From positions 1 to 17,673 of the forward strand of contig JBFHAT010000050.1 of assembly GCA_041586155.1 (NCBI GenBank): 17,673 bases of DNA, read 5' to 3'. The notes beneath the pieces were generated by a model. That model was given only the letters and a program-made list of their open reading frames with translations. It was not told the origin of the DNA and searched no databases. The translations under genes and the position numbers were made by a program. This DNA comes from JBFGJH01 sp041586155 (GTDB lineage Bacteria > Actinomycetota > Acidimicrobiia > Spongiisociales > JAENVV01). Shown here one piece after another: positions 1-6,885 of the stretch; the stretch's first letter is position 1, and every line of letters starts with the position of its first letter.

Positions 1-1
1 A

Positions 2-322
2 CCGCATGCCGGCGCGATCGAGGCGCTGGCTGCGCAGGGCATCGTTGTCGGCTGTGAGAACGGCCGGTACTGCCCGGCCGATCCCGTGACCCGAGGTCAG
101 ATGGCGACACTGCTCGCCCGGGCGCTTGGCTGGGACGCAGCAGCGCCCATTCGGTTCGTCGACGTGCATGGTTCGGTACACGCCGGCGCCGTCGAAGCGC
201 TGGCCGTGCGAGGAATCACCCACGGGTGTGACCAGACCGGGGTTCGGTACTGTCCACGTGACGAGGTGACGAGAGCGCAGATGGCGAGCTTCCTGGTGCG
301 GGCGTTCGGCTTGGAGGAATGA
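2..322 (+). CDS. SLH-like repeat surface protein, C-terminal part (5' end outside window)
   Basis: The reading frame is open from the window edge to a TGA at 320-322, so only the last 106 residues are visible. They form one incomplete and one complete S-layer-homology-like repeat. Each repeat carries a helix of the type HAGA-EAL, a turn with Gly-Cys, then Tyr-Cys-Pro, and ends in VTR-QMA--L-RA. SLH repeats usually anchor exported proteins to the cell wall or its polymers, so this is probably the cell-surface anchor of a larger exported protein. The Cys of the Gly-Cys turn and the Cys of Tyr-Cys-Pro recur in both repeats and could form a disulfide outside the cell (inference). An ATG at 101 and a GTG at 86 are internal codons, not real starts. 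The stop overlaps the start of the dehalogenase gene by 4 bases. The function of the missing N-terminal part is unknown. Confidence 0.85.
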   Translation, partial: PHAGAIEALAAQGIVVGCENGRYCPADPVTRGQMATLLARALGWDAAAPIRFVDVHGSVHAGAVEALAVRGITHGCDQTGVRYCPRDEVTRAQMASFLVRAFGLEE

Positions 323-1182
323 TGGAAAAGCAATACGAAATCGTCGATGGCTCGCGGATGGCCTACATCGACCATGGCGAAGGGGACGCAATCGTGTTCC
401 TGCATGGCAACCCGACCTCGTCTTACCTGTGGCGAAAGGTCATGCCTGCCTTGCAGGGAAGAGGCCGGCTCGTTGCCCCTGACCTGATCGGTATGGGCGA
501 CTCCGACAAGCTTCCCGGCTCCGGCCCCGGAAGCTATCGGTTCGTCGAGCATCGCCGCTACCTGGATGCACTGCTCGACCGACTCGAGCTGGGGGACGAC
601 GTCACGCTGGTCATTCACGATTGGGGGGGCGCCCTGGGATTCGACTGGGCAAGGCGCCACCCGGGTCGGGTAGCCGGGATCGCCTACATGGAAACCCTCG
701 TTCAGCCCGGTTCGTGGGAGGACTGGCCCGAGGTATCGCGGTCGTTGTTCCACGCGATGAGAACCGACGCCGGCGAAACCATCATTCTGGAGAAGAACGT
801 ATTCGTCGAGAAGATCGTCCCCGCCTCGGTCGTGAATGAGCTGTCCGAAGAGACGATGGAAGAGTACCGCCGGCCCTTTGCGGAACCAGGCGAGGCGCGC
901 CGTCCAACCCTGACGTGGCCGCGTGAGCTCCCCATCGATGGAGAGCCGGCCGATGTGCACCAGATCGTGTCCGACTACGCCGCGTGGCTGCCAACCTCCC
1001 CGTTTCCGAAGCTGTTCGTCAACGGAGATCCCGGTTTCATGCTCGCCGGTCCTCAGCGGGAGTTCTGTCGCACCTGGGCGAACCAAACCGAGGTGACCGT
1101 CACGGGCACCCATTTCGTTCAGGAGGACTCGGGCGAGGAGATCGGCGAGGCCATCAGGACCTGGATGGATGGTTGGGAGTGA
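319..1182 (+). CDS. Haloalkane dehalogenase, LinB-like (HLD-II type)
   Basis: This 287-residue alpha/beta hydrolase cleaves carbon-halogen bonds in haloalkanes, giving an alcohol and a halide, with no cofactor. Every hallmark residue of the HLD-II subfamily is visible: the oxyanion/halide motif HGNPTSSYLWR with Asn31, the nucleophile Asp101 followed by halide-binding Trp102 in HDWGG, the catalytic acid Glu125 in GIAYMET, and the base His265 in GTHFVQEDS. DLIGMGDSDK, GFDWARRHP and EARRPTLTWPR closely match LinB of sphingomonads as I remember it, and the length is about the same. No signal peptide is seen, so it should be cytoplasmic. ATG 319 overlaps the upstream stop (ATGA). A second ATG at 322 is better spaced from GGAGG at 313-317 and may be the true start. 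Substrate range cannot be read from the sequence. Confidence 0.93.
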   Translation: MMEKQYEIVDGSRMAYIDHGEGDAIVFLHGNPTSSYLWRKVMPALQGRGRLVAPDLIGMGDSDKLPGSGPGSYRFVEHRRYLDALLDRLELGDDVTLVIHDWGGALGFDWARRHPGRVAGIAYMETLVQPGSWEDWPEVSRSLFHAMRTDAGETIILEKNVFVEKIVPASVVNELSEETMEEYRRPFAEPGEARRPTLTWPRELPIDGEPADVHQIVSDYAAWLPTSPFPKLFVNGDPGFMLAGPQREFCRTWANQTEVTVTGTHFVQEDSGEEIGEAIRTWMDGWE

Positions 1183-2621
1183 TCACGCATACCATTCCGC
1201 CCATGGAACAACATCGCGCTCGGCGCCTGCAGCTCGCGGAAGAACTGGGCGACGCCATCGCCGTGATCCCGGCAGCGGTTGAGTCCCCCCGAAACGACGA
1301 CGTCGATCATGAGTTCAGGCAGGACTCCGATTTCTACTTCCTCACCGGCTTCGATGAGCCTGATGCCGTTGCCCTGATCGACCCCGCCGGACCAGACCCC
1401 TTCGTGCTGTTCGTGCGGCCTCGCAATCGCGACGAAGAGATCTGGACCGGGCATCGGGCGGGAATCGAAGGGGCCCGAGAGCAGTACGGCGCCGACGCAG
1501 CGTTTCCGATTGCCGACCTGGGAGGCGAGCTGCGGCGCCGCTTCGAGGCCAAGCCGGCCATTCACTATCGGATCGGCGGTCGTCTCGACGACGAGGTCCT
1601 GGGAGCAATGAAAGCCGTCCAGCGGGTGGCGACACGATTCGGTGTCGGTGCGCCGCAATCCATCGTCGATCCCAGCCCGAGCTTGGCGCGTCTACGTCAG
1701 CGCAAATCGGCGCCCGAGCTGGAGCTGCTCGACCGAGCAGCCGTCATCTCGGTTGACGGCCACCGCGCAGCGATGGAAGCCACCCGACCCGGGGTGTTCG
1801 AGTACCAGGTGCAAGCGGCGATGGAAGCCCGGTTTCGCGAATCGGGCTCCCCTCGCAACGGCTATCCATCGATTGTCGCCTCGGGTCCCAATGCATGCAT
1901 CCTCCATTACGTCACCAACGATCGGCGCATGGAGGACGGCGATCTGCTCCTCATCGACGCCGCCGCCGAATACGGCTACTTCTCGGCCGACATCACCAGA
2001 ACCTTCCCCGTCAATGGTCGGTTCAGCCCCGCCCAGCGCGCCGTCTATGAAGTCGTACTGGCAGCCGAGCGGGAAGGAATCGCCGCTGCTCGCGTCGGCG
2101 GTTCGCTCAAGGAGGTGACTGACGCCGCCGTAGCCGTCATCGCTGCAGGCCTCGTGGACCTCGGCCTGGTTCCGGGCACCGCCGATGACGTCCGGGAGAT
2201 GCATCTCTACCGTGAGTTCTTCATGCACGGCGTGAGCCATTGGCTGGGGATGGACGTGCACGACGCCGGGCCCTACCGCCAGGATCGGAAACCGGTTCCG
2301 CTGGAACCCGGCATGGCCTTCACCGTGGAGCCTGGGCTCTACTTCGAACCCAACCGGGATGAGGTCGAATTCGTGCTCCATTCCTATGACCTGGACGAAT
2401 GGGCTGAGCGGCGAGCGCGCCTCGGAGTGGAGGCGGCCAAAGCCGCCGAAGCCGACGAGACCCAGGATGCGGCGCGTACCACTCATCCGATTCCCGCCGA
2501 GTTCCGTGGGATCGGGGTCAGAATCGAGGACGACGTCGTCATCGATCCGCAAGGCCCACGTAATCTCACCGGCGCGCTACCGACGGCGCCCGACGAAGTC
2601 GAGGCGGTCGTTCAAGGCTGA
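1179..2621 (+). CDS. pepP: Xaa-Pro aminopeptidase (aminopeptidase P, M24B)
   Basis: This dinuclear metallopeptidase removes the N-terminal residue before proline. The protein is 480 residues long from GTG 1179, which overlaps the dehalogenase stop by 4 bases (GTGA). The first ATG, at 1203, would give 472 residues. Neither start has a convincing ribosome binding site. The N-terminal domain has the family motif FRQDSDFYFLTGFDEP (about 46-61). The pita-bread domain keeps all five metal ligands in E. coli PepP order: Asp260 and Asp271 (LLLIDA, ADITRTFPVNG), His354 (GVSHWLG), Glu384 (TVEPGLYF) and Glu450 (GIGVRIEDD). Between the last two ligands lies an insertion of roughly 45 residues, charged and Ala-rich (about 390-440), which makes this protein longer than the roughly 440-residue E. 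coli enzyme. The 3' end runs 10 bases into the converging acetyltransferase gene. Confidence 0.93.
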   Translation: MITHTIPPMEQHRARRLQLAEELGDAIAVIPAAVESPRNDDVDHEFRQDSDFYFLTGFDEPDAVALIDPAGPDPFVLFVRPRNRDEEIWTGHRAGIEGAREQYGADAAFPIADLGGELRRRFEAKPAIHYRIGGRLDDEVLGAMKAVQRVATRFGVGAPQSIVDPSPSLARLRQRKSAPELELLDRAAVISVDGHRAAMEATRPGVFEYQVQAAMEARFRESGSPRNGYPSIVASGPNACILHYVTNDRRMEDGDLLLIDAAAEYGYFSADITRTFPVNGRFSPAQRAVYEVVLAAEREGIAAARVGGSLKEVTDAAVAVIAAGLVDLGLVPGTADDVREMHLYREFFMHGVSHWLGMDVHDAGPYRQDRKPVPLEPGMAFTVEPGLYFEPNRDEVEFVLHSYDLDEWAERRARLGVEAAKAAEADETQDAARTTHPIPAEFRGIGVRIEDDVVIDPQGPRNLTGALPTAPDEVEAVVQG

Positions 2622-3253
2622 TCGCCGGCCGCGATAGCTCTGAGCGTGTTCGCCAGAGACGAGGTCGAGAAGGTTTCGTCGTCGAGCGGCAACGCAACCG
2701 CCAGCGTCATGGCGTACTCGTCGGCATCGATCTGAGAAGCCCCGGCACGACCCACTGCGTCCAGCACCTTGTCGTTGTTGCGACCGACATAGGCGACGAA
2801 ATGCTCGATGCCGTTGGCGGTGGCCGATTCGGCAAGGAGCTGCATGAGAATCGAGCCGATTCCGCGCCGCTGATGTGCATCCACCACAGTGACGGCGGCT
2901 TCGGCGTGTGAGGGCTCGTCGGGGAGCCTGATGTACCGGGCGACTCCCACTGGCGCTCCGTCTTCGTCGAACGCCGCCCACGCGAAGTGGTCCACCTGAT
3001 CGATCGCCAGCAGATGCTCGAGCTCACGCTCGGACAGAACAGGCATTGGCTGGAGGAAGCGCGCAAAACGAGAAGCCGGGCTGGTTTGATCGAAGCCTTC
3101 GATGAGGTGACGGCGGTCGCGGCTCGTGGCCGGGCGAACGGTGATCGATCGACCATCGGCGAGCTCGATGACGGCGGTGCGTTCTGCGACGAACCGCGGC
3201 AGGTCTGCCGGGGAGCTACTTCCCGAACCGGCGCTCACGGCGGCCGTACTCAC
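2612..3253 (-). CDS. GNAT-family N-acetyltransferase
   Basis: The product is a 213-residue GCN5-related acetyltransferase, which transfers an acetyl group from acetyl-CoA to an amine. The acetyl-CoA pyrophosphate-binding loop is visible as VDAHQRRGIGSIL (about 124-136, Gln/Arg-Arg-Gly-Ile-Gly). It is followed by the usual helix and a final strand with NNDKVLDAVGRAGA. The start ITVRPATSRDRRHL (from about 37) is typical of the first strand and helix. Its substrate cannot be predicted. The frame has no ATG near the expected beginning. GTG 3253 and GTG 3238 are the only reasonable starts, overlapping the prenyltransferase gene by 38 or 23 bases, which suggests translational coupling. It is the last gene of a minus-strand run and overlaps the converging pepP gene by 10 bases. 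Confidence 0.85.
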   Translation of the reverse strand: MSTAAVSAGSGSSSPADLPRFVAERTAVIELADGRSITVRPATSRDRRHLIEGFDQTSPASRFARFLQPMPVLSERELEHLLAIDQVDHFAWAAFDEDGAPVGVARYIRLPDEPSHAEAAVTVVDAHQRRGIGSILMQLLAESATANGIEHFVAYVGRNNDKVLDAVGRAGASQIDADEYAMTLAVALPLDDETFSTSSLANTLRAIAAGDQP

Positions 3254-4064
3254 GGAGAGAACGTAGGAAGTCGATGCGGCGGAACGCCGGCCAGTACACG
3301 TCGACGAAGGCGAACTCCGCATAGGCCGATTGCCACAGGAGGAAGCCCGAAAGGCGAGACTCTCCCGAAGTGCGGATGAGAAGGTCGGCGTCGGGGAGGT
3401 CCGAAAGGTAGATGTGACGGCTGATCGCCTGCGTGTCGATGTGGGCTGCCAGCTCGTCGGGCGGCGTGCCGTCGGCGAGGAGTTCGGAGATGAGCTCTCG
3501 CACCGCGTCGACGATCTCCTCTCGACCGCCATATCCCATCGCGATGTTGAGTCGCCTGGCTCCGGACGGTCGACGCTCCTCCATGTCCTTGGCCGCCGCG
3601 ACCAGTGGCGCGGGCAGCAAGTCGAGGCTGCCAATCACCCGGATTGCCATGTCGTGGCGGGCGGCCAGATCAGGCAAGCGTGCAAACAGTTCCGTCAGTA
3701 CTTCGAAATACGGCTGCAGCTCGCCGGCCGGGCGGGACAGGTTCTGGGTGCTCAACACCCAGCCGGTGATGGTCGGGATGCCGAGTTCTTCGGCCCATCC
3801 CAGGAACGTCTCGAACTTGCGCATGCCTGCGCGGTACGCCGCCGTGTAGTCGGGTAACCCGGCCGATCGGGCATAGCGACGATGGCCGTCGAGGATGATG
3901 CCGATGTGCTTAGGGAACCGGTCCGGATCGAGCGATCGCTCCAGCCGGCGCTCGTAGAGACGGTAGAGGGGGCTGCTCAGCGGGGTTGCACGCCAACCTG
4001 GATGACCGGGCGCAGCGGCTGGGGAGGAAAGGCTGCCTCCAGTTTGGTCGTCGTGCTCGCTCAT
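3216..4064 (-). CDS. cis-Prenyltransferase (isoprenyl transferase, UppS / Z-FPP synthase family)
   Basis: The product condenses isopentenyl diphosphate onto an allylic diphosphate in the Z configuration, making undecaprenyl diphosphate or a shorter polyprenyl carrier. It has 282 residues from ATG 4064. GGGGGAG at 4072-4078 lies 7 bases upstream, so this ATG is preferred over TTG 4067. Family signatures are HIGIILDG with the catalytic Asp59, VLSTQNLSRP, the conserved AMGYGGREEIVDAVREL, and IRTSGE (230-235) followed by RLSGFLLWQSAYAEFAF. The N-terminal PLYRLYERRL and the WPAFRRIDFLRSLREY tail resemble the short-chain Z-farnesyl diphosphate synthase of mycobacteria (Rv1086) more than a typical UppS, so chain length is uncertain. 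The normally invariant DGN-RW motif reads DGHRRY here, with His61 in place of Asn and Tyr64 in place of Trp. About 30 residues before the catalytic core are disordered-looking. Confidence 0.92.
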   Translation of the reverse strand: MSEHDDQTGGSLSSPAAAPGHPGWRATPLSSPLYRLYERRLERSLDPDRFPKHIGIILDGHRRYARSAGLPDYTAAYRAGMRKFETFLGWAEELGIPTITGWVLSTQNLSRPAGELQPYFEVLTELFARLPDLAARHDMAIRVIGSLDLLPAPLVAAAKDMEERRPSGARRLNIAMGYGGREEIVDAVRELISELLADGTPPDELAAHIDTQAISRHIYLSDLPDADLLIRTSGESRLSGFLLWQSAYAEFAFVDVYWPAFRRIDFLRSLREYGRRERRFGK

Positions 4065-4071
4065 CAATCGG

Positions 4072-4078
4072 CTCCCCC
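4072..4078 (-). promoter_or_regulatory. Ribosome binding site deciding the prenyltransferase start
   Basis: On the minus strand GGGGGAG lies 7 bases before ATG 4064. This supports that codon over the TTG immediately before it. Confidence 0.6.
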
Positions 4079-4104
4079 GCGGCGGTCACACCGCGACGCA
4101 GAGG

Positions 4105-4749
4105 CTACAGCGTATCCCGCATCCACGCAGTCGACAGCGCATCGGCGTACTCGTTCCAGCGGTTCCCGTCGTGAGCCCGTATCCATCGCACCTCGATCTC
4201 GGGCCGCGACTCGACGATCTCGAACAGCTCTTCCACGAGGTCGGGGTTCTTCACCGGCTTGCCGTCCTTCTTTCTCCATCCGTTGCGTTTCCAGCCGGCG
4301 GCCCATTCGTTGACGGTACGGGCGGCCAGGTTTGAGTCCGTGTAGACGGTGACCGCGGTGCCGGATGGGACGAGTTTGATGCCTTCGATCAACGCGGTGA
4401 GCTCCATCCGGTTGTTGGTGGTGTCGGGGGCGTGGCCGTGTGCCTCCTCGACCACGTCGTTGTCGCGCACGTACACCGCTCCCCACCCTCCCGGTCCGGG
4501 GTTGGGCACGGCGCTGCCGTCCGTGAACACCCCGTCGGAGGGTCCGTCCGAGAAACGCTCCAACACCTCGGCGACGGTCAGGTTGGATGTGGCGGTGACG
4601 GTGCGCCGACTGCTGGTCGTTGCCGTCGCGCCGTCGCCGTCGCCGCGACATGCCCGACACTGGCGCGGCATCCAGCCCGGATATCGCTCCAGAACGCGGT
4701 CGGGGAGCGAGAACTCGGCTCCGCACGACTGACACGTGAATTCGGGCAT
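4105..4749 (-). CDS. rnhA: Ribonuclease HI with N-terminal zinc-ribbon
   Basis: The product cleaves the RNA strand of RNA:DNA hybrids, which matters for primer and R-loop removal. It has 214 residues, against about 155 for E. coli RNase HI. Residues 6-34 hold two Cys-X2-Cys pairs (Cys6/Cys9 in CQSCGAEF and Cys31/Cys34 in CRAC) and look like a small zinc-ribbon of the type preceding CR-C-CR motifs. A Thr/Ser/Gly-rich linker follows (about 36-56). The RNase HI domain starts near 70 and keeps the four acidic residues: Asp77 (FTDGS), Glu116 (NNRMEL), Asp138 (VYTDSN) and Asp203 (EYADAL). It also keeps the mobile His193 (IRAHDGNRWNEYAD) and the basic protrusion GWKRNGWRKKDGKPVKN. ATG 4749 has no clear Shine-Dalgarno but has TATGAT 6 bases upstream, as in a leaderless message. 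It is the first gene of the minus-strand run. Confidence 0.93.
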   Translation of the reverse strand: MPEFTCQSCGAEFSLPDRVLERYPGWMPRQCRACRGDGDGATATTSSRRTVTATSNLTVAEVLERFSDGPSDGVFTDGSAVPNPGPGGWGAVYVRDNDVVEEAHGHAPDTTNNRMELTALIEGIKLVPSGTAVTVYTDSNLAARTVNEWAAGWKRNGWRKKDGKPVKNPDLVEELFEIVESRPEIEVRWIRAHDGNRWNEYADALSTAWMRDTL

Positions 4750-4755
4750 CGGGCC

Positions 4756-4761
4756 ATCATA
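4756..4761 (-). promoter_or_regulatory. -10 element of a leaderless promoter for the RNase HI gene
   Basis: The minus strand reads TATGAT, one mismatch from TATAAT, ending 6 bases before ATG 4749. Transcription would therefore begin at or next to the start codon. No clear -35 hexamer is seen. Leaderless initiation is common in actinobacteria, and there is no Shine-Dalgarno here. Confidence 0.5.
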
Positions 4762-4795
4762 TGTGGGTCGAGGCTCCAGACCGGCCCAGGCAGCA

Positions 4796-4828
4796 GAACA
4801 GCCGCCCCGGAGGCAGAGGCGGCTGTTC
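4796..4828. other. Perfect 11-bp inverted repeat (hairpin) between divergent genes
   Basis: GAACAGCCGCC at 4796-4806 and its exact reverse complement GGCGGCTGTTC at 4818-4828 are separated by 11 bases. As RNA this is a strong GC-rich stem on either strand. No T-run follows on either side, so it is not a classical intrinsic terminator. It lies between the starts of two divergent genes (rnhA and pyrE), where a terminator would not be expected. It could be an operator, a leader hairpin for pyrE or an insulator between the two transcription units. Confidence 0.7.
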
Positions 4829-4893
4829 ATTCGGGCTAACACGGGAGGCTGGATCGTGTTACGTATCAGGTATCGTCCTGACTGGCCATCCAC

Positions 4894-5451
4894 TTGAGCA
4901 CCAATTTGACCGACTTTGTAGAGCTCACAGAGCACCTTCGCGTCCATGCAGTCCGCACCGATGGGCCGTTCACCCTCCGTTCGGGACAAACCTCCGAGTG
5001 GTACATCGATGCTCGTCAGACGACCTTCGACGGCGCCGGGGCCCGTCTGGTCGGGCAGGCCGTACTGTCGGTGCTCGACAGCGACATCGACGCACTTGGC
5101 GGGATGACGATCGGAGCCGACCCCATTGCCGTTGCGGCGGCGGTGGCAGCCGCAGAAGGTGGCCGGCGCCTGCGGGCGTTCTCGGTGCGCAAGGACGCCA
5201 AGGCTCACGGTCTCGGTGGGCGCCTCGTCGGGCCGGTCGAGTCCGGCGATCGCGTGGCTATCCTCGATGACACATCGACGACCGGCGGTGCGCTCGTAGA
5301 GGCGGTCGACGCGGCCCTTGACGAAGGGCTGATCGTTGGCCAAGCGATTTGCCTCGTCGATCGAAGCGACGGAGTGCTGGCCGGTCGCCTCGCCGAACGA
5401 AACATCCCCTACCGAGCGTTGGTCACACCCACCATGTTGGGAGTGGCGTGA
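4894..5451 (+). CDS. pyrE: Orotate phosphoribosyltransferase
   Basis: The product makes orotidine 5'-monophosphate from orotate and PRPP in pyrimidine synthesis. It has 185 residues. Visible motifs are FTLRSGQTSEWYIDARQTTF near the N-terminus, the lysine-rich flexible loop FSVRKDAKAHGLGG (with the family's RK-xxK-HG pattern), and the PRPP-binding signature VAILDDTSTTGGAL. The C-terminal strand CLVDRSDG is also present. The frame is closed by TGA at 4879-4881. The best start is TTG 4894, with TTG 4906 possible and CTG 4882 unlikely. No Shine-Dalgarno is seen. TATCGT at 4871-4876 could be a -10 element, giving a very short leader. The gene is not beside other pyrimidine genes here. Its end overlaps the next gene by 4 bases. 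Confidence 0.9.
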   Translation: MSTNLTDFVELTEHLRVHAVRTDGPFTLRSGQTSEWYIDARQTTFDGAGARLVGQAVLSVLDSDIDALGGMTIGADPIAVAAAVAAAEGGRRLRAFSVRKDAKAHGLGGRLVGPVESGDRVAILDDTSTTGGALVEAVDAALDEGLIVGQAICLVDRSDGVLAGRLAERNIPYRALVTPTMLGVA

Positions 5452-6035
5452 ACACCCTCCGAGTACGCAAGAAGCCATGGCTGCCTTTCGGCGTTGCGTT
5501 GCTGGCGCTGCCACTGGTGGCGGTGGCGTTCGATTTCTTCACTGGAGCGAGGCTGCTGAGCCGAATCGGTGAGGTCGTCTACACATCCGACGTCGATCCC
5601 TTCGAGCTGCGCGATGCATTCTGGGCGTCGCTGTTTGCGGTTGGGGGCGGCCTGATGATCGTGTGGGGATTGCGCGAACTGTTGTTCCCTCAAACCGTCG
5701 TCCGCGCCGGTCTGGACTCGCTTCGCCTCGGCGTGCGGGGCCCGCTACGCGGGCCCTCGGCGGTGCCGTGGGATGACATCGAGGACGTCTATGCGCTCAC
5801 CCTGGACATCGAGGGGCTCGAGATCCCCGCGCTGGCCGTTGCCGTCGTGAAACGAGGTGAATTGACCGACCATCCGTGGGGGGCGCGGTGGGTCGCCGAG
5901 CACACGTTGGCGTTGGACGCCGCCAACTGGGACGTCCCGCTCGACGAAGTGATCTCACAAGTTGCCACCATTCGGCGCGCTGCACTCAGTCCCGCCAGGT
6001 CGGAGTCCGACCGCGGATGGTCGGTGGAGCCATGA
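5448..6035 (+). CDS. Two-helix membrane protein of unknown function (possible PH-like domain)
   Basis: I do not recognise a named family. The 195-residue product has two hydrophobic segments, about residues 12-31 (LPFGVALLALPLVAVAFDFF) and 58-80 (a Gly-rich stretch ending in WGLRELLF), separated by about 26 polar residues. A soluble part follows, beginning with TVVRAGLDSLRLGVRGPL and VPWDDIEDVYAL. That strand-turn-strand pattern, with a conserved-looking Pro-Trp-Asp-Asp-Ile, resembles bacterial pleckstrin-homology-like domains after a pair of membrane helices, but this is only a resemblance. Start GTG 5448 overlaps the pyrE stop (GTGA) and has GGGAG at 5439-5443, 4 bases upstream. The end overlaps the endonuclease start (ATGA). 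It probably lies in one transcript with pyrE and the endonuclease. Confidence 0.78.
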   Translation: MNTLRVRKKPWLPFGVALLALPLVAVAFDFFTGARLLSRIGEVVYTSDVDPFELRDAFWASLFAVGGGLMIVWGLRELLFPQTVVRAGLDSLRLGVRGPLRGPSAVPWDDIEDVYALTLDIEGLEIPALAVAVVKRGELTDHPWGARWVAEHTLALDAANWDVPLDEVISQVATIRRAALSPARSESDRGWSVEP

Positions 6036-6796
6036 TCCGAATCGGCGCGCACGTGGGACGAGACGATCCGCTCGCCGCAGCTGAGGCACGAGGCACCGAC
6101 CTCGTGCAGGTGTTCTTGGGCGACCCGCAGTCGTGGAAGAAGCCTCCACCTCGGCCCGACGCCGACTCGCTCGCCGCCGCCGACGTCGACATCTACGTCC
6201 ACGCTCCCTATCTGATCAATGTGGTTGCCGGCAACAACCGGGTTCGGATCCCGAGTCGCAAGATCCTCCAACAGAGTTGCGACGCCGCGGCTTCGATCGG
6301 GGCAGCAGGTGTGGTGGTTCATGCCGGTCACATGACCGGTGACGACGACGACGAGCGAGAGGGATTCGTACGTTGGCGCAAGGCATTGGAACAGACCGAT
6401 ACCACCGTTCCGATCCTGATCGAGAACACGGCAGGCGGCGACGTCGCCATGGGACGGGAGATCGAGGTGGTGGGGCGGCTTTGGGACGAGATCGGCGATC
6501 TCGGACCGGGGTTCTGTCTGGACACCTGTCACGCCTGGGCCGCTGGCCAGCAGTTCGATGGCCTCGTCGAGCGCGTCCTGGCTGCGACGGGGCGCATCGA
6601 TCTCGTCCACTGCAACGACTCCAAGGACCCGTTCGACAGCAGGCGTGACCGCCACGCCGGTCTCGGTCGGGGCGAGATCGACGAGGTGCTACTGGTCGAA
6701 GTGGTACGCCAGGCGGGTGCCCCGGTCATCCTCGAGACGCCCGGCGGCGCCGACGCTCACCGGGCCGACATGGCGTGGCTCGCTGATCGACTCTGA
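6032..6796 (+). CDS. Endonuclease IV-like AP endonuclease
   Basis: The product is a TIM-barrel enzyme of the Nfo family, which cuts DNA 5' to abasic sites using a trinuclear zinc centre. It has 254 residues, shorter than the roughly 285 of E. coli Nfo. All nine expected metal ligands can be placed in order: His57 (YVHAPYLIN), His97 (VVVHAGH), Glu131 (LIENTAGG), Asp164 and His167 (CLDTCHAWAAG), His193 (LVHCNDSKD), Asp206 and His208 (DRHAGLGRGEI) and Glu235 (VILETPGG). The enzyme therefore looks catalytically intact. ATG 6032 overlaps the upstream stop (ATGA) with GGTGGAG just before it. An in-frame ATG at 6017 has no binding site. A sugar-isomerase-like role is conceivable for this superfamily, but the complete ligand set and NDSKD motif favour DNA repair. 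Confidence 0.9.
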   Translation: MIRIGAHVGRDDPLAAAEARGTDLVQVFLGDPQSWKKPPPRPDADSLAAADVDIYVHAPYLINVVAGNNRVRIPSRKILQQSCDAAASIGAAGVVVHAGHMTGDDDDEREGFVRWRKALEQTDTTVPILIENTAGGDVAMGREIEVVGRLWDEIGDLGPGFCLDTCHAWAAGQQFDGLVERVLAATGRIDLVHCNDSKDPFDSRRDRHAGLGRGEIDEVLLVEVVRQAGAPVILETPGGADAHRADMAWLADRL

Positions 6797-6833
6797 AAAG
6801 GCGTTTGCAGGCGGTGTCCGGCAGGCTCTCAGG

Positions 6834-6861
6834 TTGACTTATCGGCCGGTTGCGTTACGGT
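6834..6861 (+). promoter_or_regulatory. Promoter of the TetR-family gene
   Basis: TTGACT at 6834-6839 (5 of 6 matches to TTGACA) and TACGGT at 6856-6861 are separated by 16 bases. They lie upstream of AGAGGA and ATG 6886. The predicted transcription start near 6868 leaves a leader of about 18 bases. This also excludes GTG 6850 as a start, since that codon is inside the promoter. Confidence 0.6.
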
Positions 6862-6885
6862 TTGAGCAGACGATCAAAGAGGAAC

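Noticed and set aside
97..1113. Long antisense open frame opposite the haloalkane dehalogenase
   Set aside because: The plus-strand frame has a complete catalytic set. The antisense frame shows no recognisable motif and is what high GC codon bias produces.
1692..2552. Antisense open frame opposite pepP
   Set aside because: It is a shadow of a well-supported metallopeptidase, with no domain and no start signal.
4796..4828. Intrinsic terminator
   Set aside because: The stem is strong, but no T-run follows on either strand and both neighbouring genes point away from it.
6850..6885. GTG 6850 as the tetR start
   Set aside because: It would place the promoter and ribosome binding site inside the coding region. 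The added residues show no family similarity.
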